A stretch of DNA of 64,000 bases, taken from Paenibacillus abyssi (GTDB lineage: Bacteria; Bacillota; Bacilli; Paenibacillales; Paenibacillaceae). Shown here piece after piece: positions 18,966-27,201 of the stretch (position 1 is its first letter; every line of letters begins with the position of its first letter). Below the pieces are notes generated by a model. It was not told the origin of the DNA and ran no database searches. It saw only the letters and a list, made by a program, of their open reading frames with translations. The stretch covers positions 124,001 through 188,000 of the forward strand of contig NZ_BMGR01000007.1 in NCBI RefSeq assembly GCF_014640295.1, read 5' to 3'. Position numbers and translations under genes: made by a program.

Positions 18966-19017
18966 TTGTTCCCGGATTCCCACCTCGTCCTATTCATTCA
19001 AGGGAATCCGGGAACAA
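18966..19017. repeat. 16-bp perfect inverted repeat in a 650-bp gene-free region
   Basis: TTGTTCCCGGATTCCC (18966-18981) is matched by its exact complement at 19002-19017 with a 20-nt loop. The whole stretch 18889-19438 has no convincing gene; a 73-codon frame at 18891-19112 has no ribosome site and no recognisable family. The part after 19140 is strongly AT-rich and probably holds the promoter of the secreted formamidase-like gene. The hairpin could be a dispersed intergenic repeat. Confidence 0.6.
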
Positions 19018-19438
19018 CAGCGATCGGAAGAACATTCGACTGCGCAGTGAACGTCTACGCTATGCTCAAGAAAAGGCAGCCTTACACTTTTAATCGAATC
19101 CAATATCCATAGACTTCCATAATATGGAGGTTTATTTGTCATGCTCGAAAACATTATAACAAATTTCTGATCTCTTCACTAAGCGGTAGTCTTGACAATG
19201 TATTAGCTGGTGGTTTTATGTGTTTTATCATAACTAATAAGCTTAATTGTTATTAAATTTAACAACTTATGTTATTAAAAATAACTTTATTTTTATGTAA
19301 ACGTTATCTAATAGATAATTTTGGAACTAAATGTTACATATGGTTTGTAGATCTGATCTATATTTGATATATTCTCATAGTCCTAGATTTATATGTTACA
19401 TAAGTGAACAGACACAATTGGAGAGGGGAAAACATTAC

Positions 19439-20986
19439 ATGAAGAAATTCAAATTCATTACTGCATTGGCAGTATGCGGCTTGGCGCTTCAAGTGGCAAG
19501 TGCGCCGGTATACGCTGATTATGCCAAGGAGAACGCCTACCAACCGAAAACGCATTACCTTGCCGCTAATTCGGACAATGTCCGCTGGGGGAACCTCGGG
19601 ATCGGAGAGCCGGCTCTCAGTGTGAATTCCGGCGATATCGTTACGGTGGAGGCTATAACCCATCACTCGGGTGACGATTATGAAAGAATGATTAAAGGAG
19701 ATGCCGGGGTAGAGGATATCTTTCATTGGACAGCAGACGAGAAGCACGAAGCAGATCGGGCACCCGGCGTTCATATACTCACCGGACCGATCGAAGTGAA
19801 GGGAGCCGAGCCGGGCGATGTCCTGGAGGTCCGTATTCTGGATATGAATTTGCGTCCTAGCGGCAATCCGGAGTTCGAAGGGAAAACATACGGCTCCAAT
19901 GCAGCTGCGAACTGGGGTTTTCTGTACGGTGATATGATTGAAGAGCCTAAGACGCGTGAGGTTATCACGATCTATGAGATGGAATCAGACGGCTCCACGG
20001 ACTGGGCAAAGGCGGCATTCAGCTACACTTGGACACCGCAAACAGATCCTAACGGCGTGGTTCATGAAACGATCGATTATCCCGGTGTTATCGTAGATCC
20101 CGATACCATTGTTAAAAAACATGACATTCTTAAAGATATAAGAGTTCCGGTAAGACTTCATTTCGGTACGATGGGCGTAGCGCCGAGAGAAGCGGATGTT
20201 GTGGATTCGATCCCTCCGTCCTATTATGGCGGAAATATCGATGATTGGCGTGTAGGGAAAGGGGGCACTATGTATTATCCTGTAGCAGTTCCCGGTGCGC
20301 TGCTTTCCGTGGGTGATCCGCACGCGGCTCAAGGCGATTCGGAGCTGAACGGTACAGCGATTGAAACCTCGCTGACAGGAGATATCCAGGTTATTCTGCA
20401 CAAGAAAGAAAACTTAAATAGTAAGCTGCAGGATTTGAATTTCCCGCTGCTTGAAACGGAGAAAGAGTGGGTTATTCATGGCTTCAGCTATGCCAACCAT
20501 CTGGCAGAGCTTGGTGAAGATGCGCAAAAGGCCATTTATGCCAACTCCTCTTTAGACAAAGCGATGAAAGACGCCGCATATAAGACGCGTTTGTTCTTAA
20601 TGAAGGGTATGGGATTAACGGAAGATGAGGCCTATTCCCTGATGTCGGTATCTGTAGATTATGGTGTTACACAGGTGGTTGATGGAAACTGGGGTGTCCA
20701 TGCTGTCATCGACAAAACCCTCTTTGCCAAAAAAGAAACCAAATTCGTATCGCTGCGCACCAGCTTTGAAAGAATCGGCGCTGAACTGACATGGGATAAC
20801 AGGGCGAAAACAATTACCACTACGCACGGAAGCAATGAGCTTGTAATCAAGATCGGTTCGACTGAAGGAAGCTTCAATGGCAAAGCGTTCGAGCTTGTCA
20901 CACCAGTCAACATTGATAACGGAGTGGCAGTGGCCAATGAGTACTTTGTAGAGATGTACCTTTCTAAACTGTTAACGTCCAGATAA
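19439..20986 (+). CDS. Secreted acetamidase/formamidase-family protein with C-terminal copper-amine-oxidase-N-like domain
   Basis: The 515-residue protein starts at the ATG at 19439 behind GGAGAGGGG and has a cleavable signal peptide (MKKFKFIT..., probable cut after VYA, near residue 25). Residues about 35-430 match the acetamidase/formamidase family (NVRWGNLGIGEPALSVNSGD, GPIEVKGAEPGDVLEVRILD, PVRLHFGTMGVAP, GDPHAAQGDSELNG). The last 75 residues (FVSLRTSFERIGAELTWDNR, then LVIKIGSTEGSFNGK) look like the copper amine oxidase N-terminal repeat common in Paenibacillus wall-associated proteins. Most formamidases are cytoplasmic, so the export signal and extra domain are unusual. It would release ammonia from short amides outside the cell if active. 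Confidence 0.88.
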   Translation: MKKFKFITALAVCGLALQVASAPVYADYAKENAYQPKTHYLAANSDNVRWGNLGIGEPALSVNSGDIVTVEAITHHSGDDYERMIKGDAGVEDIFHWTADEKHEADRAPGVHILTGPIEVKGAEPGDVLEVRILDMNLRPSGNPEFEGKTYGSNAAANWGFLYGDMIEEPKTREVITIYEMESDGSTDWAKAAFSYTWTPQTDPNGVVHETIDYPGVIVDPDTIVKKHDILKDIRVPVRLHFGTMGVAPREADVVDSIPPSYYGGNIDDWRVGKGGTMYYPVAVPGALLSVGDPHAAQGDSELNGTAIETSLTGDIQVILHKKENLNSKLQDLNFPLLETEKEWVIHGFSYANHLAELGEDAQKAIYANSSLDKAMKDAAYKTRLFLMKGMGLTEDEAYSLMSVSVDYGVTQVVDGNWGVHAVIDKTLFAKKETKFVSLRTSFERIGAELTWDNRAKTITTTHGSNELVIKIGSTEGSFNGKAFELVTPVNIDNGVAVANEYFVEMYLSKLLTSR

Positions 20987-21004
20987 TGAGAAAAAGCTAG
21001 AATG

Positions 21005-21075
21005 CCATTCCCTTAGAAGAAGGCCTGCCTGAGTGAAGTTTCGCTCGATGGGCCCCTTCTAAGGGATGTTTTTTT
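21005..21075. terminator. Bidirectional intrinsic terminator
   Basis: CCCTTAGAAG (21009-21018) pairs with CTTCTAAGGG (21056-21065) and flanking bases extend the stem; eight T residues follow on the + strand. It overlaps the last codons of the convergent kinase gene. Confidence 0.85.
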
Positions 21076-22369
21076 TCTGCTGGTTTTCTAACGGGAGTTC
21101 GATTGTAAATGTCGTTCCCTTGCCCTTCTCACTGGTTGCATGGATCCTGCCTCCCATGGAGCGGATGATGCCGAACACGACCATCATGCCAAGTCCGGTT
21201 CCTTTTTCTTTCGTTGAAAAATAAGGCTCTCCAAGCCGCTGCAGTTCGTTAGGGGTCATCCCAATACCGGTGTCGGTGATGATGAGCATCATTTTACTGT
21301 CGGCTTGAGCCATCTTGATATCGATTTTGCCTCCGTTTGGCATCGCTTCGATGGCGTTTTTCAGGAGGTTCGATATACATTGGTGGAATTTTTGCGGCTC
21401 CCCTGTTACGATAAGCTCCTTGTCGTACGATAAATTGAGCTGCACCGACTGCATATTGGCGTAAGGGGTAATAAACTTGACGATTTTGTTCATTTCCAGG
21501 GCGACATGAAGCGATGTTGGATTATCAAGCGCCGGCTTGGCAAAGGTTAAATAATCGTTAATCACGTTCTCGGCATGGATTAACTCCTCCTGAGCCATTC
21601 TCAGATGCTCTAACGTAATTTCGGGGAGGGGCTGGCGGGTCACAATCTGTAAAAAGCCCTTTGTAACCGTTAAAGGATTTCTTATTTCGTGTGAAACGGC
21701 TGCAGCCAGCTCACTGACAATTTTGGCTTTTTCCGATTTGTGCAGGTTCATTTCGATAATGGCATCCCGTTTTAGCTTCTCAATGGAATAAATAATGATG
21801 AATAGTCCAATAGACTGAACGACAAATAACTCGGAGGTGATTAATAACACGACAGCAGCATTGGACTGCAGAACGAGAATAAAATAGAGATTGATCAAGA
21901 TGGACGAGAACAAAGTAAGCAAAGTGGTTAACAAAAATTTATAATGAACAGGTAAGGAATTAAACTTGCTTCTCACAAAGAATAATGCAATGATAAGGCA
22001 TGAATTAACAAATAGAGCTCCGTAGAACCCCTCACCGCCCCAATAGCTTCTCGCAATGATTAAGGATATAAATATGATAACCCCGGTTGTTCTGCTCACA
22101 TAAAAAAAGCCGATGATTAAAGGGATCTGCCTTAGATCAAACATATGGTTATCGATTATCGTAATTGGAAAGGTCATGCATAGGATAACGAGTATACTTC
22201 CGGCAATGCCTGAAACGATGCTTTTAGCGCGCATGGAGGAATTATTCTTCTTATTTCCAAATAACAGGAATAAGTAAGGGGGGAGGATAACAAACAGTAG
22301 ATTAATCAGCAGGTCTTTAAATAGATCATCATTCATCTGTGCCGTCACATCCTCTTTGCCATAGTACAC
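21059..22369 (-). CDS. Sporulation-type membrane sensor histidine kinase (KinB-like, LytS-type 5TM sensor)
   Basis: The protein of up to 436 residues has five to six N-terminal helices resembling the 5TMR-LYT sensor, then a HisKA H-box (VSHEIRNPLTVTKGFLQIV) and an ATPase domain with N-box NLLKNAIEAM, DTGIGM and GTGLGM. Without a response regulator nearby, it resembles orphan phosphorelay kinases such as KinB. The start is uncertain: GTG at 22369 has no clear site, while ATG at 22336 has GAGGA about 13 bases upstream. Confidence 0.88.
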   Translation of the reverse strand: MYYGKEDVTAQMNDDLFKDLLINLLFVILPPYLFLLFGNKKNNSSMRAKSIVSGIAGSILVILCMTFPITIIDNHMFDLRQIPLIIGFFYVSRTTGVIIFISLIIARSYWGGEGFYGALFVNSCLIIALFFVRSKFNSLPVHYKFLLTTLLTLFSSILINLYFILVLQSNAAVVLLITSELFVVQSIGLFIIIYSIEKLKRDAIIEMNLHKSEKAKIVSELAAAVSHEIRNPLTVTKGFLQIVTRQPLPEITLEHLRMAQEELIHAENVINDYLTFAKPALDNPTSLHVALEMNKIVKFITPYANMQSVQLNLSYDKELIVTGEPQKFHQCISNLLKNAIEAMPNGGKIDIKMAQADSKMMLIITDTGIGMTPNELQRLGEPYFSTKEKGTGLGMMVVFGIIRSMGGRIHATSEKGKGTTFTIELPLENQQKKNIP

Positions 22370-22429
22370 TTCAAGATTCGACAGATGCGATCATGACTCC
22401 TGTTTTTGTTTGTTTATTACTTTTCTTTC

Positions 22430-22975
22430 TTATTTCGGGCTTTTACGCACTTGTTTAAACACATCGTGTTTTGCTGGTTCCTCCTCCGGCGCCGGTTCAA
22501 CTTTTAAAAGCTTCATGAGCTGTTTTTGCGTTACAGGCCTGGCCGATGGGATGAGCTCATAACCGAATTGTCCGTTGATTTCGATCGTACCTGTACGGAT
22601 ATCTGAGAGATTCGATATGCCGTTCTGCCGGATGCGCAGCTCCAATTGTTCAACTGTCATGCGCAGCTTTGATAAATTTTCCATTAATATCATGCCATCT
22701 TTAATGACAATGGTGGGTTTGCCGACGAGTATTTTTTGAAAGACGTCTGATTTCAGGGTGATCGATTGAAACACAATCAGTACGGTGATAAAGATCCCCA
22801 TGGTGAGAATGGTTTTCCATAAGGCGTGCTCGGAGACTGCATGCCCGATTATCGTACCGACAGCGAGCGTTGTAACCAACTCTAACGGCGTCATTTCAGC
22901 GACGACTTTCTTTCCTGCAATCCGCAGCAATACAAACCCGGATAAAATAACGATCAATGCTTCCAGAGCGAACAT
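22430..22975 (-). CDS. DUF421/YetF-like membrane protein
   Basis: The 181-residue protein has three N-terminal helices and the YetF signature region (GKKVVAEMTPLELVTTLAVG, GTIIGHAVS), then a cytoplasmic domain with LVGKPTIVIKDGMILMENLS and MTVEQLELRIRQNGISNLSD. A YetF-family role in spore envelope or lipid biology has been proposed for relatives, but the biochemical function is unsettled. It may be co-transcribed with the kinase gene 60 bp downstream. The ATG follows a CGGGGGATG-type site. Confidence 0.88.
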   Translation of the reverse strand: MFALEALIVILSGFVLLRIAGKKVVAEMTPLELVTTLAVGTIIGHAVSEHALWKTILTMGIFITVLIVFQSITLKSDVFQKILVGKPTIVIKDGMILMENLSKLRMTVEQLELRIRQNGISNLSDIRTGTIEINGQFGYELIPSARPVTQKQLMKLLKVEPAPEEEPAKHDVFKQVRKSPK

Positions 22976-23128
22976 GTTTTAAACATCCCCCGTTAAAAAG
23001 AAGTGTTATCAATTATGTCCCCTTGAATCATCGATCATACTTGGTGTGCCGAGGTTTTACTTGTTGTTGCAACGAACCCCAGATGTTATGATATTTTTAT
23101 ATCTCATCTGCACAAGGAGTTACTTTCG

Positions 23129-24640
23129 ATGTATAAGAAATTGAGACTAGCTATGAACAGGAGGAGTATTTTCTTATATAGTTTGATTGTGATTCTGCCG
23201 CTTTGTATGTTCAGTGCGATCTATCTGAACGTTAAATCGAAGGATGCATATTCCTCAATAGAAGAAACGGCCCATCGATACTCAAGCTTCCATGCCTTGT
23301 ATATTGAAAGCTTTATAGGAGAGACGATTGGCCGATTGGAGAGCTTGGCACTGGCTTTGGGCAGCCAACCGCAAAATGACCGGCTGATCGAACATTTGTT
23401 AAAGGAAACGCATGCAATGGATCCCCGGTTCTCCGGATTTTATTGGGTGAATTCAGAGGGTGACATCACGATAGGTTCAAATCTGGTGACGGACAAGGTG
23501 AACCTGACGGATCGGCCATACTATCAACAGGCGCTCGAAACCGGCAAAACTCAAATCTCTGAAGCGCATATTGGCAGGATTACCGGAAGGTATATTTTTT
23601 CGATTGCGACCCCGGTCATGAATGCATGGGGTGAAGTCAATGGAATGCTCGTTGGCAGTGTTCAATTAGTCGTGATGGAGGACGTTATTCGTGAATTAGT
23701 CCGGGGCGAGGCTGTCCAGCTCATCGATGAACGTGGACAGGTTCTGCTGCAGACCCGGGAGATCGGCAATACGGGCGATTGGGTAGGCTCATCGATCAAT
23801 CTTGAAACCGTGCCTTGGAAAGTAAACTCTCTGCTAAACCTGGATGATAACCATTTAATTTTAAAACCGTTTTTATTCAATCTGCTGCTGAGCCTTTTCG
23901 TGACGCATATCATCTTTCTGCTGGTTCAGTCTTTTATGTCCAAGCATAAAATGGCACGGGAGCTAAGCCAGAATGAAGCGGACAAGCTGCGGCTGATCGG
24001 CACAATTGCTGCGAGCACGGCGCATGAGATCCGCAATCCGCTTACGGGGATTAAAGGTTTCGTGTCACTGCTCAGCGCGAAGTATAAAGATGATAAAGAT
24101 CAATATTATTTTTCCTTAATTCAAAAAGAAGTGGATCGAATTAATACTATTGTGAGTGAGTTGTTATTTGTCGGTAAGCCGACTATAACATCTAAGGAGA
24201 TCAATCACGTCAATAGTATTCTTGATGAGATTATTCCTCTGATCGAATCAGAGGCGAATTTGTACAATGTGCAGCTGTCGATTCGTTTGACGAAGGAACC
24301 GGTGTATATCGAGGTTTCCAAAGACCATCTCAAACAAATCGTATTGAATCTGACGAAGAACGCTTTAGAATCGATGGACTCGAACGGCAAGCTGCTTGTA
24401 GCTACTGAAAGGGTCGGGGATAGTGTCTTGTTAACGGTAAGGGATACCGGAAAAGGTATGCCGTCGGAAGTGTTGAAAAATATATTTGTCCCTTTTTTCA
24501 CCATGAAGGAGAATGGCACAGGGCTCGGCCTTGTCGTATGCAAGCGGATTGTTGCCAGCTATGGGGGCGAGCTGGATATACAAAGTCAAGTGGGAGAGGG
24601 AACGCAAGTAACAATCCGGCTCCCATTGGTCAAGGCCTAG
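23129..24640 (+). CDS. Sporulation-type sensor histidine kinase with extracellular Cache domain
   Basis: The 503-residue protein has a helix near residues 14-32, an extracytoplasmic dCache domain (FYWVNSEGDITIGSNLV, DRPYYQQAL, IFSIATPVMN), a second helix near 250 and a kinase core (STAHEIRNPLTGIKGFVSLL; NLTKNALESM; DTGKGM; GTGLGLVVCKRI). No response regulator is adjacent, which suits an orphan kinase of the Spo0A phosphorelay type. AAGGAG stands before the ATG. It is divergent from the YetF-like gene. Confidence 0.9.
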   Translation: MYKKLRLAMNRRSIFLYSLIVILPLCMFSAIYLNVKSKDAYSSIEETAHRYSSFHALYIESFIGETIGRLESLALALGSQPQNDRLIEHLLKETHAMDPRFSGFYWVNSEGDITIGSNLVTDKVNLTDRPYYQQALETGKTQISEAHIGRITGRYIFSIATPVMNAWGEVNGMLVGSVQLVVMEDVIRELVRGEAVQLIDERGQVLLQTREIGNTGDWVGSSINLETVPWKVNSLLNLDDNHLILKPFLFNLLLSLFVTHIIFLLVQSFMSKHKMARELSQNEADKLRLIGTIAASTAHEIRNPLTGIKGFVSLLSAKYKDDKDQYYFSLIQKEVDRINTIVSELLFVGKPTITSKEINHVNSILDEIIPLIESEANLYNVQLSIRLTKEPVYIEVSKDHLKQIVLNLTKNALESMDSNGKLLVATERVGDSVLLTVRDTGKGMPSEVLKNIFVPFFTMKENGTGLGLVVCKRIVASYGGELDIQSQVGEGTQVTIRLPLVKA

Positions 24641-24710
24641 CCACCATTAAGTCGTAGAAAAAAAGTAGAAGTAGATAAAAGGTAAGCAGTTGAGTGTAGG
24701 AAAGGCGAGC

Positions 24711-24758
24711 GAGCATCTCATGCCACTTCAATTACAGTGGTATGAGATGCTTTTTTTT
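24711..24758. terminator. Intrinsic terminator after the Cache kinase gene
   Basis: A 16-bp near-perfect stem (24712-24727 with 24736-24751) with an 8-nt loop is followed by seven T residues. Confidence 0.9.
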
Positions 24759-24807
24759 GAGCCATAAGCACATGGCAAGCTCCCAAGGTTGGTTTGCCGC
24801 AATTTTA

Positions 24808-24887
24808 GTGCAAAAATGCACCTCATGAGAGTAAATCCGCCGCATGAGTCTCAACCAGGTGCAGAAATGCACCTTGTGAGAGTAAAC
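24808..24887. repeat. Two copies of a 29-bp hairpin-containing repeat
   Basis: The units at 24808-24836 and 24859-24887 share GTGCA(A/G)AAATGCACCT, then (C)TGAGAGTAAA with few differences. Each can fold into a GTGCA/TGCAC hairpin. They lie directly after the stop codon of the leftward GntR-type gene. No gene is seen in the 248-bp gap 24641-24888 apart from this and the terminator. Confidence 0.75.
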
Positions 24888-24888
24888 T

Positions 24889-25626
24889 CTATAAAGGTTT
24901 GTGCATTGCAACCTTTCCGTCAAGCACCTGCTCCACCTTCGTGATATGCAGCCCCATGCGTGCCGACGCTTCTTTGGCGTTTCCATCCTTGATTGCTTCA
25001 TAGATCGCGTAATGCTCCCGCAGCAAACGTTCGCTGCTCGATCGCTCCGCATAAAACCACAGCGCCCGCATATCTTTTATACTGTCATGAAGCTTTTGGG
25101 ACAAAGATTCCATCAGCTCGCCGAGCAGGGGATTATGCGTTGCCGCTGCGATTTGCTGGTGAAAACGGACATCCGCCTGTTCGTTTAACGATTCATTCTC
25201 GAGATTGTGCTCCATGCTCTGGAGTGTCTCTGAAAGCGCCGAGAGATCGCTTTCAGTCCGGTTGCCCGCGGCCAGCAAGGCGCAGCCCGTTTCCAGCACC
25301 CGGCGCACTTCCAGCACATGGCGAAGCGAAGCGGCGCGTCCTTCCCAGAGATCCTGATACAGCTGTCCGGGGTGCATAGGCTGGCTTTCGGCAGGAGGTG
25401 CTTTGACAAATGTTCCTCCGCCCTGCTTAATATCAAGCATCCCCATCGCTTTCAGCGCGCTTAAAGCTTCTCTGACGGTAGAACGCCCAACGCTGTATTG
25501 CAGCGCCAAATCGACTACAGAGGCGAGGCGATCACCTGGGGAAAGCTGGCCCTGGGTGATTTTCTTTTTAATATCATTCATGACCCATTCGGAGCTTTTC
25601 ATCGGCCGATCATCCATAGTACCCAC
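24889..25626 (-). CDS. FadR/GntR-family transcriptional regulator (LldR/GlcC-like)
   Basis: The 245-residue protein has an N-terminal winged helix (GDRLASVVDLALQYSVGRST, VREALSALKAMGML, QGGGTFV) and an all-helical FCD ligand-binding domain with metal-binding residues (ADVRFHQQIAAATHNPLL, EHYAIYEAIKDGNA). GTG at 25626 is preferred because AAGGAAGG lies about 9 bp upstream. It is divergent from the glycolate oxidase genes, so it probably senses glycolate, lactate or a related hydroxy acid and controls that operon. Confidence 0.9.
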   Translation of the reverse strand: MGTMDDRPMKSSEWVMNDIKKKITQGQLSPGDRLASVVDLALQYSVGRSTVREALSALKAMGMLDIKQGGGTFVKAPPAESQPMHPGQLYQDLWEGRAASLRHVLEVRRVLETGCALLAAGNRTESDLSALSETLQSMEHNLENESLNEQADVRFHQQIAAATHNPLLGELMESLSQKLHDSIKDMRALWFYAERSSSERLLREHYAIYEAIKDGNAKEASARMGLHITKVEQVLDGKVAMHKPL

Positions 25627-25642
25627 CGTCTATCGCCTTCCT

Positions 25643-25680
25643 TTTGTACGAACTTTTTTATGGGACTTCATTTGTACGAA
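25643..25680. promoter_or_regulatory. Direct repeat TTTGTACGAA, candidate operator of the GntR regulator
   Basis: TTTGTACGAA occurs at 25643-25652 and again at 25671-25680 in the 150-bp space between the divergent regulator and glcD genes. The core TGTACGA is partly palindromic. A TATACT -10-like element follows at 25709-25714. Repeats in this position are a good candidate for autoregulation and operon control. Confidence 0.55.
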
Positions 25681-25776
25681 TCCGCTTTCGTGTTCTTTTA
25701 TTTTAGTGTATACTTAATCGCAACAAAAGTCATCAGATGACCTGATTAATTAAGGTGCAACTATTTTCGGTTAGGG

Positions 25777-27201
25777 GTGTTCGGCTTGCTGCAGGAAGAT
25801 GTCAAACGCGAATTGAGATCGATCGTTGGCAATGAAGATTATAAGGATGACATGCAATCCCTTGTTACGCACTCATACGATGGGACACCGATGCTGCAAT
25901 CACTGCCCGATGGAGTGATTTATCCGGCGGATACGCGTGAAGTATCAGAGGTGATGAAGGTACTTAACCGCTACCGTATCCCTCTGATCAGCCGGGGTTC
26001 GGGTACGAATCTGTGCGGCGGCACAGTGCCGGTTCAGGGCGGTGTTGTGATGGTGATGCACAGGATGAACCGGATTCTCGAGGTCGACTTGGAGAATCTG
26101 ACGGCCACCGTGCAGCCGGGCTTGAATACAAAACAGTTTATTACTCATGTCGAAGGGCTCGGGCTCTTTTATCCGCCGGATCCGGGCAGCATGGCGGTGT
26201 CCACGATTGGCGGCAATATCGCTGAATGCTCCGGCGGGCTGAGGGGCTTGAAATACGGCACGACGAAGGATTATGTGATAGGGCTGGAGGCTGTGCTCGC
26301 AAGCGGCGAGATTATCCGGACCGGCGGGAAGCTGATGAAGGATGTTGCGGGATACGACCTGACCAAGCTGCTTGTCGGCTCGGAAGGAACACTCGCGGTT
26401 ATCACTGAAGCGACGCTTAAGCTCATCCCGCCGCCGAGGTATAAGAAGACGATGCTTGCAATGTATAAGGATATTTACGGCGCGGCGCGGACCGTATCGA
26501 AAATTATCGAGAATCGGATCATACCGGCAACGCTGGAATTTTTGGATAATCCGACGATACGCGTTGTTGACGATTTTGCGAAGCTGGGTCTGCCCCGCGA
26601 CATGGAGGCGATTCTGCTGATTGAGCAGGATGGGGACATGGAATCTGTTGAACGCGATATTGCCAGCATCGAGATGATTTGCCACAGTGAGAATGCGGCC
26701 CAGGTCAGCGTAGCGGAAAGTGCGGAAGAGGCGCTCAAGCTGATGACGGCACGGCGCAGCGCGTTCACGGCCCTGGCTAGGCTTAGACCGACTACGATAT
26801 TGGAGGATGCTACCGTACCCCGCTCTAAAATCGCGGACATGGTGCTGGAGATTAACCGGATTGCGCAGAAGTTTCAGGTGCAAATCTGTACCTTCGGCCA
26901 TGCCGGTGACGGCAATCTTCATCCGACTGCGACGACGGATGCGCGGGATCAAGAAGAGATTCACCGTGTAGAAGCGGCATTTGAAGAAATCTTCGAGGCG
27001 GCGATTAAGCTTGGCGGCACAATTACCGGCGAACATGGCGTAGGCCTGGTGAAGGCGCCTTTCCTGGAATGGAAGGTAGGCAGCGCCGGCATCGAAATGA
27101 TGAAGGCGATCAAGCAGGGCTTTGATCCGCTGAATTTACTTAACCCGGGCAAGATGTTTGCCAAAGAATCCCGCAAACGGGTGGTGATCGATCGTGGCTG
27201 A
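25777..27201 (+). CDS. glcD: Glycolate oxidase subunit GlcD (FAD-linked)
   Basis: The 474-residue flavoprotein has the PCMH-type FAD domain (PLISRGSGTNLCGGTVPVQG, FYPPDPGSMAVSTIGGNIAE, GGKLMKDVAGYDLTKLLVGS, EGTLAVITEATLKL) and a C-terminal FAD-oxidase domain with FGHAGDGNLHP and GEHGVGLVKAPF. It oxidises glycolate (or D-lactate) at the membrane with the iron-sulfur subunit encoded next. GTG at 25777 is possible, but TTG at 25786 has a better-spaced TTAGGGG. It overlaps the next gene by 8 bp. Confidence 0.92.
   Translation: MFGLLQEDVKRELRSIVGNEDYKDDMQSLVTHSYDGTPMLQSLPDGVIYPADTREVSEVMKVLNRYRIPLISRGSGTNLCGGTVPVQGGVVMVMHRMNRILEVDLENLTATVQPGLNTKQFITHVEGLGLFYPPDPGSMAVSTIGGNIAECSGGLRGLKYGTTKDYVIGLEAVLASGEIIRTGGKLMKDVAGYDLTKLLVGSEGTLAVITEATLKLIPPPRYKKTMLAMYKDIYGAARTVSKIIENRIIPATLEFLDNPTIRVVDDFAKLGLPRDMEAILLIEQDGDMESVERDIASIEMICHSENAAQVSVAESAEEALKLMTARRSAFTALARLRPTTILEDATVPRSKIADMVLEINRIAQKFQVQICTFGHAGDGNLHPTATTDARDQEEIHRVEAAFEEIFEAAIKLGGTITGEHGVGLVKAPFLEWKVGSAGIEMMKAIKQGFDPLNLLNPGKMFAKESRKRVVIDRG

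Noticed and set aside
18891-19112. 73-codon frame as a gene
   Set aside because: No ribosome site, no family, and it runs through the 16-bp inverted repeat.
25945-27036. Long open frame on the minus strand opposite glcD
   Set aside because: No ribosome site and an Arg/His-rich nonsense product; glcD is certain on the other strand.
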